A stretch of 64,000 bases of DNA from Salirhabdus salicampi (lineage in GTDB: Bacteria > Bacillota > Bacilli > Bacillales > Alkalibacillaceae), in NCBI RefSeq assembly GCF_024259515.1, contig NZ_JANBWE010000001.1, positions 496,001-560,000 of the forward strand. The letters are read 5' to 3'. This document shows, in pieces, positions 22,978 through 33,238 of this stretch. Positions within the stretch are counted from its first letter, which is position 1; each line of letters begins with the position of its first letter. A program made the translations under genes and the position numbers. The notes under the pieces are model-generated. The model saw only the letters and a list, made by a program, of their open reading frames with translations. It was not told the origin of the DNA and ran no database searches.

Positions 22978-24876
22978 ATGGCAAATAAAAAAAATATAAT
23001 TTTAACGCCGAAAACGTTTCGTAACAGTCTTTTTCTCATTGTAGGCTTATATGTATTGATACAAACATTACTATTCCAGCTTATGAGTGAGAGGCTGTTT
23101 TTAATAACGGCTGCAATAAACGGACTTATCATTATAATACTGCTTTATACGATCCTTTTCTATAGAAATCGCCAAGAACGGTTTGAAAAAATAGAAGGTT
23201 TTGATATAGAACAACAAAGTACTGTGAACTTAATCCAATCTTCTCCAGAACCAATTATGTTGTTAGATCATACAAGGATCATCTATTGTAATGAGAAGGC
23301 CGTTCAAATACTTGGTTATAAATCTAGTAAAGAAATCATTGGAAAAGATGCTATGCAATTTATACATCCTACTGATCAACCTCTCACCTTAAAACGAAAT
23401 GAACTCATCTATAAAGGAAAAGAGTTACCACCTATCGATCGGAGAGTTATTACCAAAGGTGGAGACGAATTGACTGTGGAAATGACGGGGAAAGTTATTC
23501 ATTTTCAAGGTAAAGACGTAATGTTTATTAGTGCTAGAGATGTTACAGATCGAAAACGGGCAGAAACAAAAGCTCAACATTTAGCTACCCATGATGAACT
23601 AACGGGACTTGGTAACCGAAGATTTTTCCATTTAGCTCTAGAGATTCGTATGAAACAGAACAAGCCAATCGCATTAATGATTATTGATATTGATAATTTC
23701 AAAAAAATTAACGACTCATTAGGACATAAAGTAGGAGATAAAGTTATTCAAGAATTTGCAAAGCGTGTTTCAAAGAAAATTCCGGCAGATGATATTATTG
23801 CACGTTGGGGTGGAGATGAACTAGCGGTTATCGTTTCAGCGAATACAAAGGACAAAGTCGAAAAGATTGCTAATAAAGTATTACAATCTTTTAATAGTCC
23901 TGCGATAATTGATGATTTTAAAGTAAGAATGAATGTAAGTATAGGTGCAGCAATGTGTCCATTACATACAAAAACGACCGAAGAATTAATACAAAATGCC
24001 GATTTAGCCTTGTTTCACCGTAAAAAGAACGGACGCAACGGTTTTCAATTATATACCGATGAAATTGGCCAAGCTTTTCATGCTCGCTTATATTTAGAAC
24101 AACAGCTAAGAAAAGCAGTTAAAGACGAAGACTTCAAGTTACATTATCAACCTCGTATTAACGCACATACAGGTAAGATTCACAGTGTAGAGGCGTTGAT
24201 TCGTTGGGATAAAGCGACACCAGATGTCTTCATTCCCATTGCTGAAGAGAATAGGCTTATTACAAAGCTAGGGGAATGGGTATTACGAGAGGCATGTAAA
24301 CAATTCAAGAAGTGGCAGTCTCATTGTTATCCAATTCGATCGATTTCTATCAACTTATCTGTACAACAAGTACACGATGAGAAGCATATTGAACGTTTAA
24401 TCGGAATTATTGAAGAGGAAGGACTATCTTGCGAAAATATCGAACTGGAAATTACCGAAAATTCAATTTCGGAAGATGATAGTGTTATCAGCAGCCTAGA
24501 AAAAATGAAACAAAAAGGAACATCCATCGCGGTTGATGATTTTGGGAAAGAATATAGTAGTTTATGGCGTATCAAACAATTACCAGTAGATACAATTAAG
24601 TTAGATAAGTTATTTATTGATGCAATTAATAAGGACGAGAAAGCGAATTCAATCATCGAAACAATCGTAATGCTATGTAAAACATTAAATTTAAAGATTG
24701 TTGCAGAAGGGGTAGAAGAAAAAGAGCAATCACTCTTCCTTCAACAGATTGGCATTCACGAAATGCAAGGGTATTACTTTAGTCGACCAGTGAAACCAGA
24801 AACGATCCAGGAATATTTTAAGCAGGATATCGACTGGATTGTCGAAAAGGAACATCATTCTCGAAAAAGTTCGTAA
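22978..24876 (+). CDS. Membrane PAS-GGDEF-EAL protein
   Basis: A 632-residue c-di-GMP turnover protein. Two membrane helices (residues about 17-60), a PAS domain (about 80-190; SSPEPIMLLDHTRIIYCNEKAVQ is within it), GGDEF (about 200-355; active-site RWGGDEL) and EAL (about 370-615; EALIRW, ITENSIS, AEGVE, QGYYF). The RxxD inhibitory site is lost (PADD). In the EAL loop-6 motif DDFGTGYSS the TG is replaced by KE, so phosphodiesterase activity may be impaired while the cyclase site looks intact. Start by GAGGTGG upstream of ATG. Confidence 0.92.
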   Translation: MANKKNIILTPKTFRNSLFLIVGLYVLIQTLLFQLMSERLFLITAAINGLIIIILLYTILFYRNRQERFEKIEGFDIEQQSTVNLIQSSPEPIMLLDHTRIIYCNEKAVQILGYKSSKEIIGKDAMQFIHPTDQPLTLKRNELIYKGKELPPIDRRVITKGGDELTVEMTGKVIHFQGKDVMFISARDVTDRKRAETKAQHLATHDELTGLGNRRFFHLALEIRMKQNKPIALMIIDIDNFKKINDSLGHKVGDKVIQEFAKRVSKKIPADDIIARWGGDELAVIVSANTKDKVEKIANKVLQSFNSPAIIDDFKVRMNVSIGAAMCPLHTKTTEELIQNADLALFHRKKNGRNGFQLYTDEIGQAFHARLYLEQQLRKAVKDEDFKLHYQPRINAHTGKIHSVEALIRWDKATPDVFIPIAEENRLITKLGEWVLREACKQFKKWQSHCYPIRSISINLSVQQVHDEKHIERLIGIIEEEGLSCENIELEITENSISEDDSVISSLEKMKQKGTSIAVDDFGKEYSSLWRIKQLPVDTIKLDKLFIDAINKDEKANSIIETIVMLCKTLNLKIVAEGVEEKEQSLFLQQIGIHEMQGYYFSRPVKPETIQEYFKQDIDWIVEKEHHSRKSS

Positions 24877-24887
24877 TAAAAGGAAGG

Positions 24888-24916
24888 AAAACAGACTGTT
24901 AAAGTCTGTTTTTTTC
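24888..24916 (+). terminator. Intrinsic terminator
   Basis: AAACAGACT-4-AGTCTGTTT hairpin followed by T-run. Confidence 0.88.
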
Positions 24917-25017
24917 TATTGAAATAAAATTATTTATAAACAACAGCTAATGTTGAAAAAATTTCATATTAAATACGTCTATATAATATACGACGTTATG
25001 GTGGAAGGAAGGGTATT

Positions 25018-25716
25018 ATGATTCAAGTAAAAGGGTTAAGTCACGAATTTACGACGGGGAAAAAGGGGAACCAACAAGTTATATCCGTATTACGGGATAT
25101 AAATTTTGACGTACATAAAGGGGAGATTGTGTCCATTATTGGTAGAAGTGGGTCAGGAAAGTCGACTTTATTAAATTTAATAAGCGGATTTAGTAAACCA
25201 AGCTCAGGAGAGATTTTTATCAACGATGAAAAAGTAAGTGAATTTAATGAAACGGAGTATTCTAATTTCCGGTTACATAATATAGGGTTCATCTTTCAAA
25301 ATTATCAATTGATTCCGAGCATGAATGCGTTTGAAAATGTTGAGTTACCTCTTATTCTAAGGGGAACGAAGGAACATGAGCGCAAAAAGATAACAGAAGA
25401 GACATTAAATAGAGTTGGATTAGAACAGTTTTACGATCATTACCCTAGTGAACTATCAGGAGGGCAACAACAAAGGGTAAGTATAGCGAGGGCTTTAGTG
25501 GTGAACCCGCCCATTATCATGGCTGACGAGCCTACTGGAAGTCTTGACAGTGAGACAGAGGCAGACTTGCTAAGCTTCATTAAAGAACTTAATTCTGAGC
25601 TAGAGATCACGTTCCTCATTGTAACCCATGATGAAAAAGTAGCGAAGATAGGAAACCGAGTGATTGAAATTCAAGATGGGGAAATTGTGGAGAGGGGAAT
25701 GAATTATGCATTTTAA
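25018..25716 (+). CDS. ABC transporter ATP-binding protein (MacB/LolD type)
   Basis: A 232-residue ATPase. Walker A GRSGSGKST, Q-loop FIFQNYQLIP, signature LSGGQQQR, Walker B IIMADEP and H-loop VTHD are all present. Its 3' end overlaps the FtsX-type permease gene by 11 bases, giving a two-gene exporter or mechanotransmission unit. Such pairs often export peptides or confer antimicrobial-peptide resistance. No two-component system lies next to it, so the regulation typical of Bce systems is not seen. Confidence 0.93.
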   Translation: MIQVKGLSHEFTTGKKGNQQVISVLRDINFDVHKGEIVSIIGRSGSGKSTLLNLISGFSKPSSGEIFINDEKVSEFNETEYSNFRLHNIGFIFQNYQLIPSMNAFENVELPLILRGTKEHERKKITEETLNRVGLEQFYDHYPSELSGGQQQRVSIARALVVNPPIIMADEPTGSLDSETEADLLSFIKELNSELEITFLIVTHDEKVAKIGNRVIEIQDGEIVERGMNYAF

Positions 25717-27049
25717 AGACCAACTTCGTTTTGTACGTCAAAATATGAAAAAGAGTAAACTACGGATATTTATGACGGTATTAGCTACAGCAATCGGGAT
25801 TGCCTTTCTTATTTTGCTTGCCTCTGTAGGATTTGGCCTACATTCCTCAATCATAGAAGAAGTTACCGAAAAACGTCTTGTCACGGAGATTGATGTGCAC
25901 GGTAAAGATGTTGGAAATGGCTATGAACGGATTCAGGAAGAAGATATACGATATTTCGAATCAATGGGCAATGTGAAAAGTGTAGTTAGAAGAATCAGAC
26001 TGCGGCAGATGCCCATCTTTTCAATCGAAGATTATGAGGTACATGGTGATGTTATGGTAACGGATTTTTCTGCAGAGATAAAAGCAGGCTTTGAACTTTC
26101 GGAAGGTCGTTTACCTGAAACCGACAATGAAATTGTAGTCGGTTATCATTTCCAAAATGGGTTAACGATGAAAGGAATAGAACCTGATGAACTTTTTGAG
26201 GAAGATCGCAGTGTAAAAGAAGAGTATCAATATACAGAGAGTTTGATTGGTAAAACAGTAGCATTAAAAGTTGTGAAGCATGTGGAAGGGGAAGAGCACA
26301 CCCATTCTATTCCCGTTACTATAGTTGGAATAGAAAAAGAACCTACACGTAGTTGGATGCAATCTCGTAAAGCGTTTATTTCTAATGAGATATTACATGA
26401 AATTGAGCAATTTACAGAAATAAGCCGGGGAGCCCCTATGATTCCAGAAGGAAAAAAGAATGAAATGGGAGAGATGGGCGATGGGTTCGATGAAGTATTT
26501 ATCTATGCAAATAATGTGAATAATGTTGAAGGAATTGTTCATCAGTTAGAAGATCAAAACTATTTAAGCTATTCCATTGTAAGTGAAATGAAAGAAATAA
26601 ATACGATATTTATCATTGTAAAAACAGGATTGATTATTGTAGGTACCATTGCAATTATTATAGCTTCTATTGGTATATATAATACGATGACGATGGCTGT
26701 TACAGAAAGGGCGCCAGACATAGGGATAATGAAAGCATTAGGTGCAAGTCCAAAAACGATTAAACATATCTTTTTACTAGAGAGTTGTTATATAGGGTTT
26801 ATAGGAGCCATTATAGGTACACTCATTGCTTACGCAGTAAGTTTCGGCATCAATTTCTTCTTGCCGATGGTATTGAGGGGGATGTTTGATTCAGAAGCCC
26901 CCCTTGGAATTAAATTTTCTCATATTCCTGTTTCTTTAATTGTGATAGCCGTATCCATATGTTTAGCAGTAACGATTTTCTCAGGAATGAATCCAGCGAA
27001 AAAGGCAACAAAAATTGATGTGTTAAAAGCATTAAGGAGAGAGGTTTAA
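25706..27049 (+). CDS. ABC transporter permease, FtsX/MacB family
   Basis: A 447-residue permease with the MacB topology: one N-terminal helix (about 20-42), a long extracytoplasmic domain (about 45-300) and three C-terminal helices (about 310-335, 358-385, 410-430). The cytoplasmic coupling helix ERAPDIGIMKALGASPKTI is a family hallmark, as is the ending NPAKKATKIDVLKALRREV. GAGAGGGG lies before its ATG inside the ATPase gene. Confidence 0.92.
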   Translation: MHFKDQLRFVRQNMKKSKLRIFMTVLATAIGIAFLILLASVGFGLHSSIIEEVTEKRLVTEIDVHGKDVGNGYERIQEEDIRYFESMGNVKSVVRRIRLRQMPIFSIEDYEVHGDVMVTDFSAEIKAGFELSEGRLPETDNEIVVGYHFQNGLTMKGIEPDELFEEDRSVKEEYQYTESLIGKTVALKVVKHVEGEEHTHSIPVTIVGIEKEPTRSWMQSRKAFISNEILHEIEQFTEISRGAPMIPEGKKNEMGEMGDGFDEVFIYANNVNNVEGIVHQLEDQNYLSYSIVSEMKEINTIFIIVKTGLIIVGTIAIIIASIGIYNTMTMAVTERAPDIGIMKALGASPKTIKHIFLLESCYIGFIGAIIGTLIAYAVSFGINFFLPMVLRGMFDSEAPLGIKFSHIPVSLIVIAVSICLAVTIFSGMNPAKKATKIDVLKALRREV

Positions 27050-27058
27050 TCCTATCAA

Positions 27059-27108
27059 AACACCCGTCTCAATATAAGAACTAGTCTTTCATTGAGACGG
27101 GGTGTTGT
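27059..27108. terminator. Hairpin between convergent genes (likely bidirectional terminator)
   Basis: AACACCCGTCTCAAT and ATTGAGACGGGGTGTT arms (27059-27073 and 27091-27106) with short T-rich flanks. The U-tract is weak on both strands. Confidence 0.7.
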
Positions 27109-27839
27109 TACTCAATTTTAGTCCAAGTTAATCCACCGCTTGTACGAAATCCTCTATCACTCTCTTTAATTTCTACAATAGTTTGTTCCTCAGAATTTCC
27201 ATTAGCGATAATATCCTCTAGCTCGCCACTAAAATTTGCTAAACGTTCCCAATATCCACCGAATTCACCACCCCCATTACTTCGGTAGCGTCCTGGTTCG
27301 ATATCTTTTCCTACGATGTAAGTGCCATCACTAAATTTAGTTCGTAGTTCTCCTTCATAATCGTCCTTTATGAATATCCATTGTCCCTCACCAGAGGATT
27401 CGAACCCTTCATCGCCTTCCTTTATTTCCACAATAGCTACCCCGGCTGGATTTCCATTTGCAATGATGTCGTCTAGTTCTCCACTAAATCCTGATAATCT
27501 AGCCCAGTATGTAATATTCCCAGAGCTGCGGTACAACCCGGGTTGAATTTCGTCACCTACTCTGTATGTACCTGTGTTAAAAGTAGTATCATTGGAAGGC
27601 TCATCTCCTATACCGTTTTGTTCACTATTAGGATCGTTATCATCATCTAACCGGTCCTCATGATCCTCCTCTAATTCATTAGCTATTTGATTTGAGTCTT
27701 CTTCCGCCTCATTTGGATCAAGACCTACTTCATTTTCTTCACCACCAGACATGGCTATAAATGCTATGATTGTGAAAATGATTAACCAAAACCACCATTT
27801 TTTATATATGGGTGATTGGTTTTCCGTATCATCTACCAC
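27108..27839 (-). CDS. Membrane-anchored protein with a duplicated domain
   Basis: A 243-residue protein: short N-terminus, one membrane helix (KKWWFWLIIFTIIAFIAM), an acidic D/E/N-rich linker (about 35-85), then two tandem repeats of about 75 residues. Each repeat contains GTYxVGxxIxPGxYRS, then FSGELxDIIANGN and TIVEIKE/AIVEIKE. The repeats look like the beta-sandwich ligand-binding modules found on lipoproteins or sortase-anchored proteins of Bacillaceae. GTG start with GGGAGG 7 bases upstream (a frame beginning six codons earlier lacks this). Function unknown. Confidence 0.75.
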   Translation of the reverse strand: MVDDTENQSPIYKKWWFWLIIFTIIAFIAMSGGEENEVGLDPNEAEEDSNQIANELEEDHEDRLDDDNDPNSEQNGIGDEPSNDTTFNTGTYRVGDEIQPGLYRSSGNITYWARLSGFSGELDDIIANGNPAGVAIVEIKEGDEGFESSGEGQWIFIKDDYEGELRTKFSDGTYIVGKDIEPGRYRSNGGGEFGGYWERLANFSGELEDIIANGNSEEQTIVEIKESDRGFRTSGGLTWTKIE

Positions 27840-28243
27840 TGTAATACCTCCCATCATAACGTGAATGACAAAGTAGTACTATTATGCTCGTCTTTATTGC
27901 TTCCCATAACTGAAAGAGTGATCTTTGTCCATTTTTTAGGGACTGTTACTGTCGTTATATCAAAATAGCAGTACCTTAGTTTGCTTAAATGCTAAGTTAT
28001 CGGTATACATCAAAACTGTTCCTGTTATCCAAATAGACTTTTATAGTTTAATATTACTGAATATAGGGAACAGAGGCTCTTTTTGCCTACCACCTACCTT
28101 TTCAATTGATAAACCATTGTATAAGGAGAATGTAATATTCGAATCGTTTTTATAAGAGAAATTCAAAAACAATATTTCAGCAAAATAATGGTCAAATATT
28201 TCCCTTTTTCACGCCTTGTTACCCTATTTTAAATCCCTTATGA
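27840..28243. other. Intergenic stretch upstream of the ilv-leu control region
   Basis: About 400 AT-rich bases. The part next to the minus-strand gene holds its promoter. I see no gene, riboswitch or repeat here. Confidence 0.4.
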
Positions 28244-28257
28244 AGTAAGCGTTTTCA
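28244..28257 (+). promoter_or_regulatory. CcpA cre-like site 1
   Basis: AGTAAGCGTTTTCA matches the catabolite-responsive element consensus TGWNANCGNTNWCA at 13 of 14 positions (first base differs). It lies about 160 bases upstream of the expected transcription start. Confidence 0.55.
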
Positions 28258-28310
28258 TTAAAAAATAATGAAAATATCTAAAAACGGAACAAACCTTGAT
28301 GTAATTAAGT

Positions 28311-28324
28311 TGTAAACGCTTACT
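28311..28324 (+). promoter_or_regulatory. CcpA cre-like site 2
   Basis: TGTAAACGCTTACT matches the cre consensus except at the last base; it reads as a cre on either strand. It is centred about 88 bases upstream of the expected start. In B. subtilis CcpA activates the ilv-leu operon from a cre in a similar upstream position, so activation rather than repression is the better guess. Confidence 0.62.
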
Positions 28325-28342
28325 AAGTTTCTGATAAATCAT

Positions 28343-28357
28343 AAAGTTCAGAAAATT
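28343..28357 (+). promoter_or_regulatory. CodY box
   Basis: AAAGTTCAGAAAATT, 13 of 15 matches to the CodY consensus AATTTTCWGAAAATT, just upstream of the -35 element. CodY with branched-chain amino acids or GTP would repress the operon. Confidence 0.65.
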
Positions 28358-28370
28358 TTCGTTTTACCTG

Positions 28371-28399
28371 TTGACCTCGTATAAAAATGGCGTTATGAT
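28371..28399 (+). promoter_or_regulatory. Sigma-A promoter of the ilv-leu operon
   Basis: TTGACC, 17-base spacer, TATGAT; near-consensus. Initiation is expected close to 28406, leaving about 150 bases of leader before ilvE. Confidence 0.75.
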
Positions 28400-28555
28400 T
28401 ATCGACAATATTAAAAATTCATAAAGAAAACATGCTTTTATAGACGGCATTAACGCTGAATTTTTATAGAATATTTTTTGGAGAAAAGATTCAAAATTTT
28501 TAGTTTTTTTCTTTTCAAAAAGAATTTTATCACTTTAAAGGAGATGGGTGCTGAA

Positions 28556-29461
28556 ATGGGCAGTCAATGGATATTTTTAAGTGGCGAATTTGTAAAAAAA
28601 GAAGATGCTGTTGTATCTGTTTATGATCACGGATTTCTATATGGGGATGGAGTATTTGAAGGACTCCGTGTATATAGTGGAAACATTTTTAAGTTAGATG
28701 AGCATTTAAAGAGGCTTTATGAATCAGCACAATCTATTATGCTTAATGTTCCTTACACAAAAGAGGAATTTAAACAGATTATTGTAGAGACTATCCGGAA
28801 AAACCAACTGGAAAATGCTTACATCAGGGTGGTTGTATCCCGTGGGGTAGGGAACCTTGGTCTTGACCCGACACACTGCTCAAACCCAAGAGTGATTATC
28901 ATAGCAGAAGCACTCGCTCTTTTCCCGAAAGAGCTATATGAAAAAGGATTAAAACTTGGATCAGTTTCAACAAGACGAAATCGACCAGACGTATTAAGTC
29001 CACAAGTGAAATCGTTAAATTATTTAAACAACATACTCGTAAAACTTGAGGCAAATCAGGCAGGGGTAGATGAAGCTCTAATGCTGAATGATCAAGGATA
29101 TGTAACAGAAGGATCGGCTGACAATATTTTTATCGTGAAAAACAACGTTATTTATACACCGCCGGTATACTTAGGGGCACTAGAAGGTATTACAAGAAAC
29201 GCCATTATAGATCTTGCGAAAGAAAAAGGGTATGAAGTGAAAGAAGAACCATTCACAAGGCACGATGTATATGTAGCTGACGAAGTATTCTTAACAGGAA
29301 CAGCTGCAGAAGTGATCGCAGTTGTAGAAGTGGATCGCCGACAAATTCAAAATGGCAAACCAGGAGAGGTAACAAATCATTTGCTAAGTGAATTCCGCAA
29401 GGTCGTAACTACAGACGGAGTTCAATGTTATCAGAATGAAAGCGATGCTTACGTAAGTTAG
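28556..29461 (+). CDS. ilvE: Branched-chain amino acid aminotransferase IlvE
   Basis: A 301-residue PLP-dependent class IV aminotransferase, interconverting Leu/Ile/Val and their 2-oxo acids with glutamate. Visible motifs: [20 protein letters not shown] near the N-terminus, [16 protein letters not shown] (with the PLP lysine region) and LTGTAAEV. Start at MGSQWIF is taken for alignment with family length; AAAGGAG lies 12 bases upstream and an ATG four codons earlier is possible. First gene of the branched-chain operon. Confidence 0.92.
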   Translation: MGSQWIFLSGEFVKKEDAVVSVYDHGFLYGDGVFEGLRVYSGNIFKLDEHLKRLYESAQSIMLNVPYTKEEFKQIIVETIRKNQLENAYIRVVVSRGVGNLGLDPTHCSNPRVIIIAEALALFPKELYEKGLKLGSVSTRRNRPDVLSPQVKSLNYLNNILVKLEANQAGVDEALMLNDQGYVTEGSADNIFIVKNNVIYTPPVYLGALEGITRNAIIDLAKEKGYEVKEEPFTRHDVYVADEVFLTGTAAEVIAVVEVDRRQIQNGKPGEVTNHLLSEFRKVVTTDGVQCYQNESDAYVS

Positions 29462-29471
29462 GAGGTATACG

Positions 29472-31139
29472 ATGCGAAGCGACATGATAAAAAAAGGAAT
29501 TGATCGTGCTCCCCATCGGAGTTTACTACATGCAACAGGAGTCAAGACAAGTGATTTAGGTAAACCGTTTATCGGTGTATGTAACTCATATGTCGACATT
29601 ATCCCTGGGCACCGGCATTTAAATGAATTTGCTAAAGTTGTAAAAGAAGCAATCCGAGAAGCCGGGGGAATTCCATTTGAATTTAATACGATTGGTGTAG
29701 ATGATGGGATTGCGATGGGTCACATTGGTATGAGGTACTCATTACCAAGTAGAGAGATTATTACTGATGCTGCTGAAACTGTTATTAATGCACACTGGTT
29801 TGATGGTGTGTTTTATATCCCAAACTGCGACAAAATTACACCGGGAATGTTAATGGCATCAGTAAGGACTAATGTACCATCTGTGTTTGTATCAGGCGGA
29901 CCGATGGAAGCAGGAGTGTCACCTACAGGTGAAAATTTATCGTTAGTATCAGTGTTTGAAGGTGTAGGTTCATATAAGCAAGGATCTATGAGCGAGTCCG
30001 AATTATCCGAATTAGAAAAGTTAGCGTGTCCTACATGTGGTTCCTGTTCCGGTATGTTTACCGCCAATTCGATGAATTGTTTATCCGAAATGCTAGGTTT
30101 AACGGTTCCGGGTAACGGGACAATAGTAGCAACATCAGAAGAAAGACATGAACTAGTACGCCAGGCTGCAAAACATTTAGTAGAACTTGTAAAGAAAGAT
30201 ATTCGTCCACGTGATATTGTCACAAAAGAGGCTATAGATGATGCTTTTGCACTAGATATGGCAATGGGTGGGTCAACGAATACGGTGCTACACACATTAG
30301 CAATTGCTCATGAGGCAGGTATTGAATATGACCTAGATCGTGTAAACCAAATTGCTGAACGTGTTCCTTATTTATCAAAAATTAGTCCAGCATCAGACTA
30401 TTCAATGCACGACGTACATTTAGCTGGTGGTGTAAGTGCCATTATTAAAGAACTATCAAAAATAGACGGCGCTATTCATAAGGATCGTATAACGATTACA
30501 GGTAAAACGATCTATGAAAATGTGAAAGATGCTGAAATACTTAATAAAGATGTAATTCGAACCATTGACAACCCTTATAGCCCAGTCGGTGGATTATCAA
30601 TCCTTTATGGAAATATTGCTCCAGATGGTAGTGTCATCAAGGTAGGGGCAGTTGATCCATCAATTAAAAAGTTTAAAGGGAAAGCGATCGTATTTGAGTC
30701 CCAGGAAGAAGCACAAGAAGGAATTGATAACGGGACCGTTCAATCAGGTCATGTCGTTGTCATTCGATATGAAGGGCCTAAAGGTGGACCAGGAATGCCG
30801 GAAATGCTTGCCCCTACAGCTTCAATAGCTGGAAGAGGTTTAGGTAAAGAGGTAGCATTGATTACCGACGGTCGATTCTCAGGTGCAACTAGGGGCATTT
30901 CAGTTGGCCATATCTCTCCAGAAGCTGCTGAGGGAGGGCCAATTGGATTAGTCGAAAATGGCGATGAAATTGTCATAGATTTAGAGACTCGTTCTATTGA
31001 ACTACTCGTAGATGATGAAGTACTAGCTGAACGTAAACGAAATTGGAAAGAACCAGAACCAAAAATTCAAACAGGGTATTTAGGTAAGTACTCTAAGTTA
31101 GTTACATCTGCTAATACTGGTGGAGTTATGAAAATTTAA
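29472..31139 (+). CDS. ilvD: Dihydroxy-acid dehydratase IlvD
   Basis: A 555-residue Fe-S dehydratase converting 2,3-dihydroxy-isovalerate/-3-methylvalerate to the 2-oxo acids of the Val/Ile pathway. Cluster cysteines are in [10 protein letters not shown] and [18 protein letters not shown]. The C-terminal motif [22 protein letters not shown] is intact. It sits 10 bases after ilvE with TAGGAGG. Placed upstream of the T-box, so transcribed from the promoter at 28371 even when the T-box terminates. Confidence 0.96.
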   Translation: MRSDMIKKGIDRAPHRSLLHATGVKTSDLGKPFIGVCNSYVDIIPGHRHLNEFAKVVKEAIREAGGIPFEFNTIGVDDGIAMGHIGMRYSLPSREIITDAAETVINAHWFDGVFYIPNCDKITPGMLMASVRTNVPSVFVSGGPMEAGVSPTGENLSLVSVFEGVGSYKQGSMSESELSELEKLACPTCGSCSGMFTANSMNCLSEMLGLTVPGNGTIVATSEERHELVRQAAKHLVELVKKDIRPRDIVTKEAIDDAFALDMAMGGSTNTVLHTLAIAHEAGIEYDLDRVNQIAERVPYLSKISPASDYSMHDVHLAGGVSAIIKELSKIDGAIHKDRITITGKTIYENVKDAEILNKDVIRTIDNPYSPVGGLSILYGNIAPDGSVIKVGAVDPSIKKFKGKAIVFESQEEAQEGIDNGTVQSGHVVVIRYEGPKGGPGMPEMLAPTASIAGRGLGKEVALITDGRFSGATRGISVGHISPEAAEGGPIGLVENGDEIVIDLETRSIELLVDDEVLAERKRNWKEPEPKIQTGYLGKYSKLVTSANTGGVMKI

Positions 31140-31149
31140 AATTTTAATA

Positions 31150-31472
31150 TAGCAAAAACGATGACGGGAACAAAAGAATAAGACAACGTATTTCCAGAGA
31201 ACCGGGGTTGCTGGAAGCCCGGTAATACGCCTTATTCTGACTTCGTCCCGGAGTGTTAAGTCGAACGGCATTCCCACTAGACTTAACCAGGTGTTGAAAA
31301 ATACCTGTTACCAAACGAGGCATTCATGTTTTAAGTAATGGCTCACGAGGTAGGATTCGTAAGAATTCTACGAAAAAGGGTGGTACCGTGAAAAGCAAAG
31401 ACCTTTTCTCCCCTTCTATTCTGCACGTATATACTTTTGTGCAGTTTATTAGGGAGGAATAGGTCTTTTTTT
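31150..31472 (+). ncRNA. T-box leader (leucine-type) with terminator between ilvD and ilvB
   Basis: Stem I begins ACGGGAAC and closes at GTCCCG. The specifier position by alignment of the internal loop (TGACTTC) reads CUU (31241-31243), a leucine codon. A UUC reading cannot be excluded because a C follows CUU. The 14-base T-box AGGGTGGTACCGTG is at 31377-31390. The terminator stem pairs AAAGACCT (31396 on) with AGGTCTTT before a long T-run. Uncharged tRNA would favour the antiterminator, raising ilvB to ilvA expression. No clear promoter precedes it, so it probably acts inside the long transcript. Confidence 0.9.
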
Positions 31473-31513
31473 AACCCGTTTTTCTTTAGAAATTGATTTT
31501 AGGAGGGATAAAC

Positions 31514-33238
31514 GTGAAGGTAGAAGCAAAGCCGGAAGTACAATCCGGTCCAGTTCAGAAAACAGGTGCAGATCTTCTCGTAGAATCGTTAATCAAGCAG
31601 GAAGTTGATACCATATTTGGCTATCCAGGAGGTGCTGTATTACCAATATATGACGCACTATATAAAGCAAGGGAATCCTTTGATCACGTACTCGCTCGTC
31701 ACGAGCAAGGCGCCATCCATGCAGCAGAAGGCTATGCGAGAGTTTCTGGGAAGCCAGGTGTCGTAATTGCAACATCTGGACCAGGGGCAACAAATTTAAT
31801 TACAGGTATTACAGATGCGATGATGGATTCTTTACCACTTGTTATATTTACTGGCCAAGTAGCACGCACTGTTATTGGTACCGATGCCTTCCAAGAGGCT
31901 GACGTAATCGGGATTACAACCCCAATCACGAAACATAATTACCAAGTCCAAAATATTGAGGACTTACCTCGTATTGTGAAAGAAGCGTTCCATATCGCGA
32001 CAACCGGCAGGAAAGGACCTGTAGTTGTAGATATTCCGAAAGATATATCTGCTAGTCCATATAACGCAGTTGATACGGAAGCAGATTTTCACTTGCCAGG
32101 CTATCAACCGACAACGAAGCCGAACCCATTGCAAGTTAAAAAATTAGCAGAGGCATTAAAAAAGGCTAAAAAACCTGTTTTGCTTGCTGGAGCTGGAGTT
32201 TTACATGGTAAAGCGACTGAAAATTTAAAACAGTTTGCCGAAAGACACAAGCTTCCCGTCACGACAACTCTGTTGGGGCTTGGTAGCTTCCCTGGAGATC
32301 ACCCACAAGCACTTGGTATGGCTGGAATGCACGGAACTTATGCAGCTAACATGGCTCTGTATGAATGTGATTTACTCATCAATATTGGGTCACGATTTGA
32401 TGATCGTTTAACAGGGAACTTAAAACACTTTGCTCCCAAAGCACATGTAGCACATATAGATATTGATCCAGCTGAAATAGGGAAAAACGTAGAAACACAT
32501 ATCCCAATTGTTGCTGATTCAAAAGAAGCGTTAAATCAATTGTTAGTTCAAGCCACTGAATCTCCTACGATTGAAGAATGGCAACAGAAACTTGAATTTT
32601 ATAAGGCGGAATATCCACTTTGGTATAACCGACCGGAGAAAGCCATGACAGCTCAGTGGTTAATTGAAACGATTTACAAAGAATCAAATGGTGAAGCAAT
32701 TGTTACGACTGACGTAGGACAGCATCAAATGTGGGCGGCCCAGTATTATACATTTGCTAAACCGGATCGATGGGTAACATCAGGTGGACTTGGAACGATG
32801 GGATTTGGTTTCCCAGCTGCCATTGGGGCACAAATTGCGAAGCCAAATGATATTGTCATTGCCATTGTAGGGGACGGCGGTTTTCAAATGACGTTACAAG
32901 AACTTTCATTGTTGCAGGAGAAAAAGATTCCCGTAAAAGTCATCATCGTAAACAATGAAGCTTTAGGTATGGTACGACAGTGGCAAGAGAAGTTTTATGA
33001 CGAACGTTACTCACAATCCATACTGAACATTCAACCAGACTTCGTAAAGCTAGCCGAAAGTTATGAAATAAAAGGGTTGAAAATTGAATCCCAAGAGGAA
33101 TTACAGCAACTTTTACCTGAATTATTAGCAAGTGATGAACCTGTTTTGCTAGATTGTCGCGTATTGCAAGAAGAAAATGTCTACCCAATGATTGCGCCAG
33201 GCAAAGGATTACATGAAATGATTGGGGTGAAACGATGA
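31514..33238 (+). CDS. ilvB: Acetolactate synthase large subunit IlvB
   Basis: A 574-residue ThDP/FAD enzyme condensing pyruvate to 2-acetolactate, or pyruvate with 2-oxobutyrate. [14 protein letters not shown] near the N-terminus (ThDP-activating Glu in [15 protein letters not shown]) and the ThDP-binding motif [13 protein letters not shown]...IIVNN are clear. GTG start with AGGAGG 7 bases upstream; upstream frame extension lies next to the T-box and is ignored. First gene after the T-box; overlaps ilvH by 4 bases. Confidence 0.96.
   Translation: MKVEAKPEVQSGPVQKTGADLLVESLIKQEVDTIFGYPGGAVLPIYDALYKARESFDHVLARHEQGAIHAAEGYARVSGKPGVVIATSGPGATNLITGITDAMMDSLPLVIFTGQVARTVIGTDAFQEADVIGITTPITKHNYQVQNIEDLPRIVKEAFHIATTGRKGPVVVDIPKDISASPYNAVDTEADFHLPGYQPTTKPNPLQVKKLAEALKKAKKPVLLAGAGVLHGKATENLKQFAERHKLPVTTTLLGLGSFPGDHPQALGMAGMHGTYAANMALYECDLLINIGSRFDDRLTGNLKHFAPKAHVAHIDIDPAEIGKNVETHIPIVADSKEALNQLLVQATESPTIEEWQQKLEFYKAEYPLWYNRPEKAMTAQWLIETIYKESNGEAIVTTDVGQHQMWAAQYYTFAKPDRWVTSGGLGTMGFGFPAAIGAQIAKPNDIVIAIVGDGGFQMTLQELSLLQEKKIPVKVIIVNNEALGMVRQWQEKFYDERYSQSILNIQPDFVKLAESYEIKGLKIESQEELQQLLPELLASDEPVLLDCRVLQEENVYPMIAPGKGLHEMIGVKR

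Noticed and set aside
29813-30295. Long antisense frame in ilvD (and similar ones in ilvB, leuB, leuC)
   Set aside because: Typical shadows of conserved coding sequence; no ribosome sites and no family resemblance.
31241-31246. UUC (Phe) as T-box specifier
   Set aside because: It would have the usual purine after it, but the internal-loop alignment and the genes controlled favour CUU (Leu). Kept as a possible alternative reading, not as the call.
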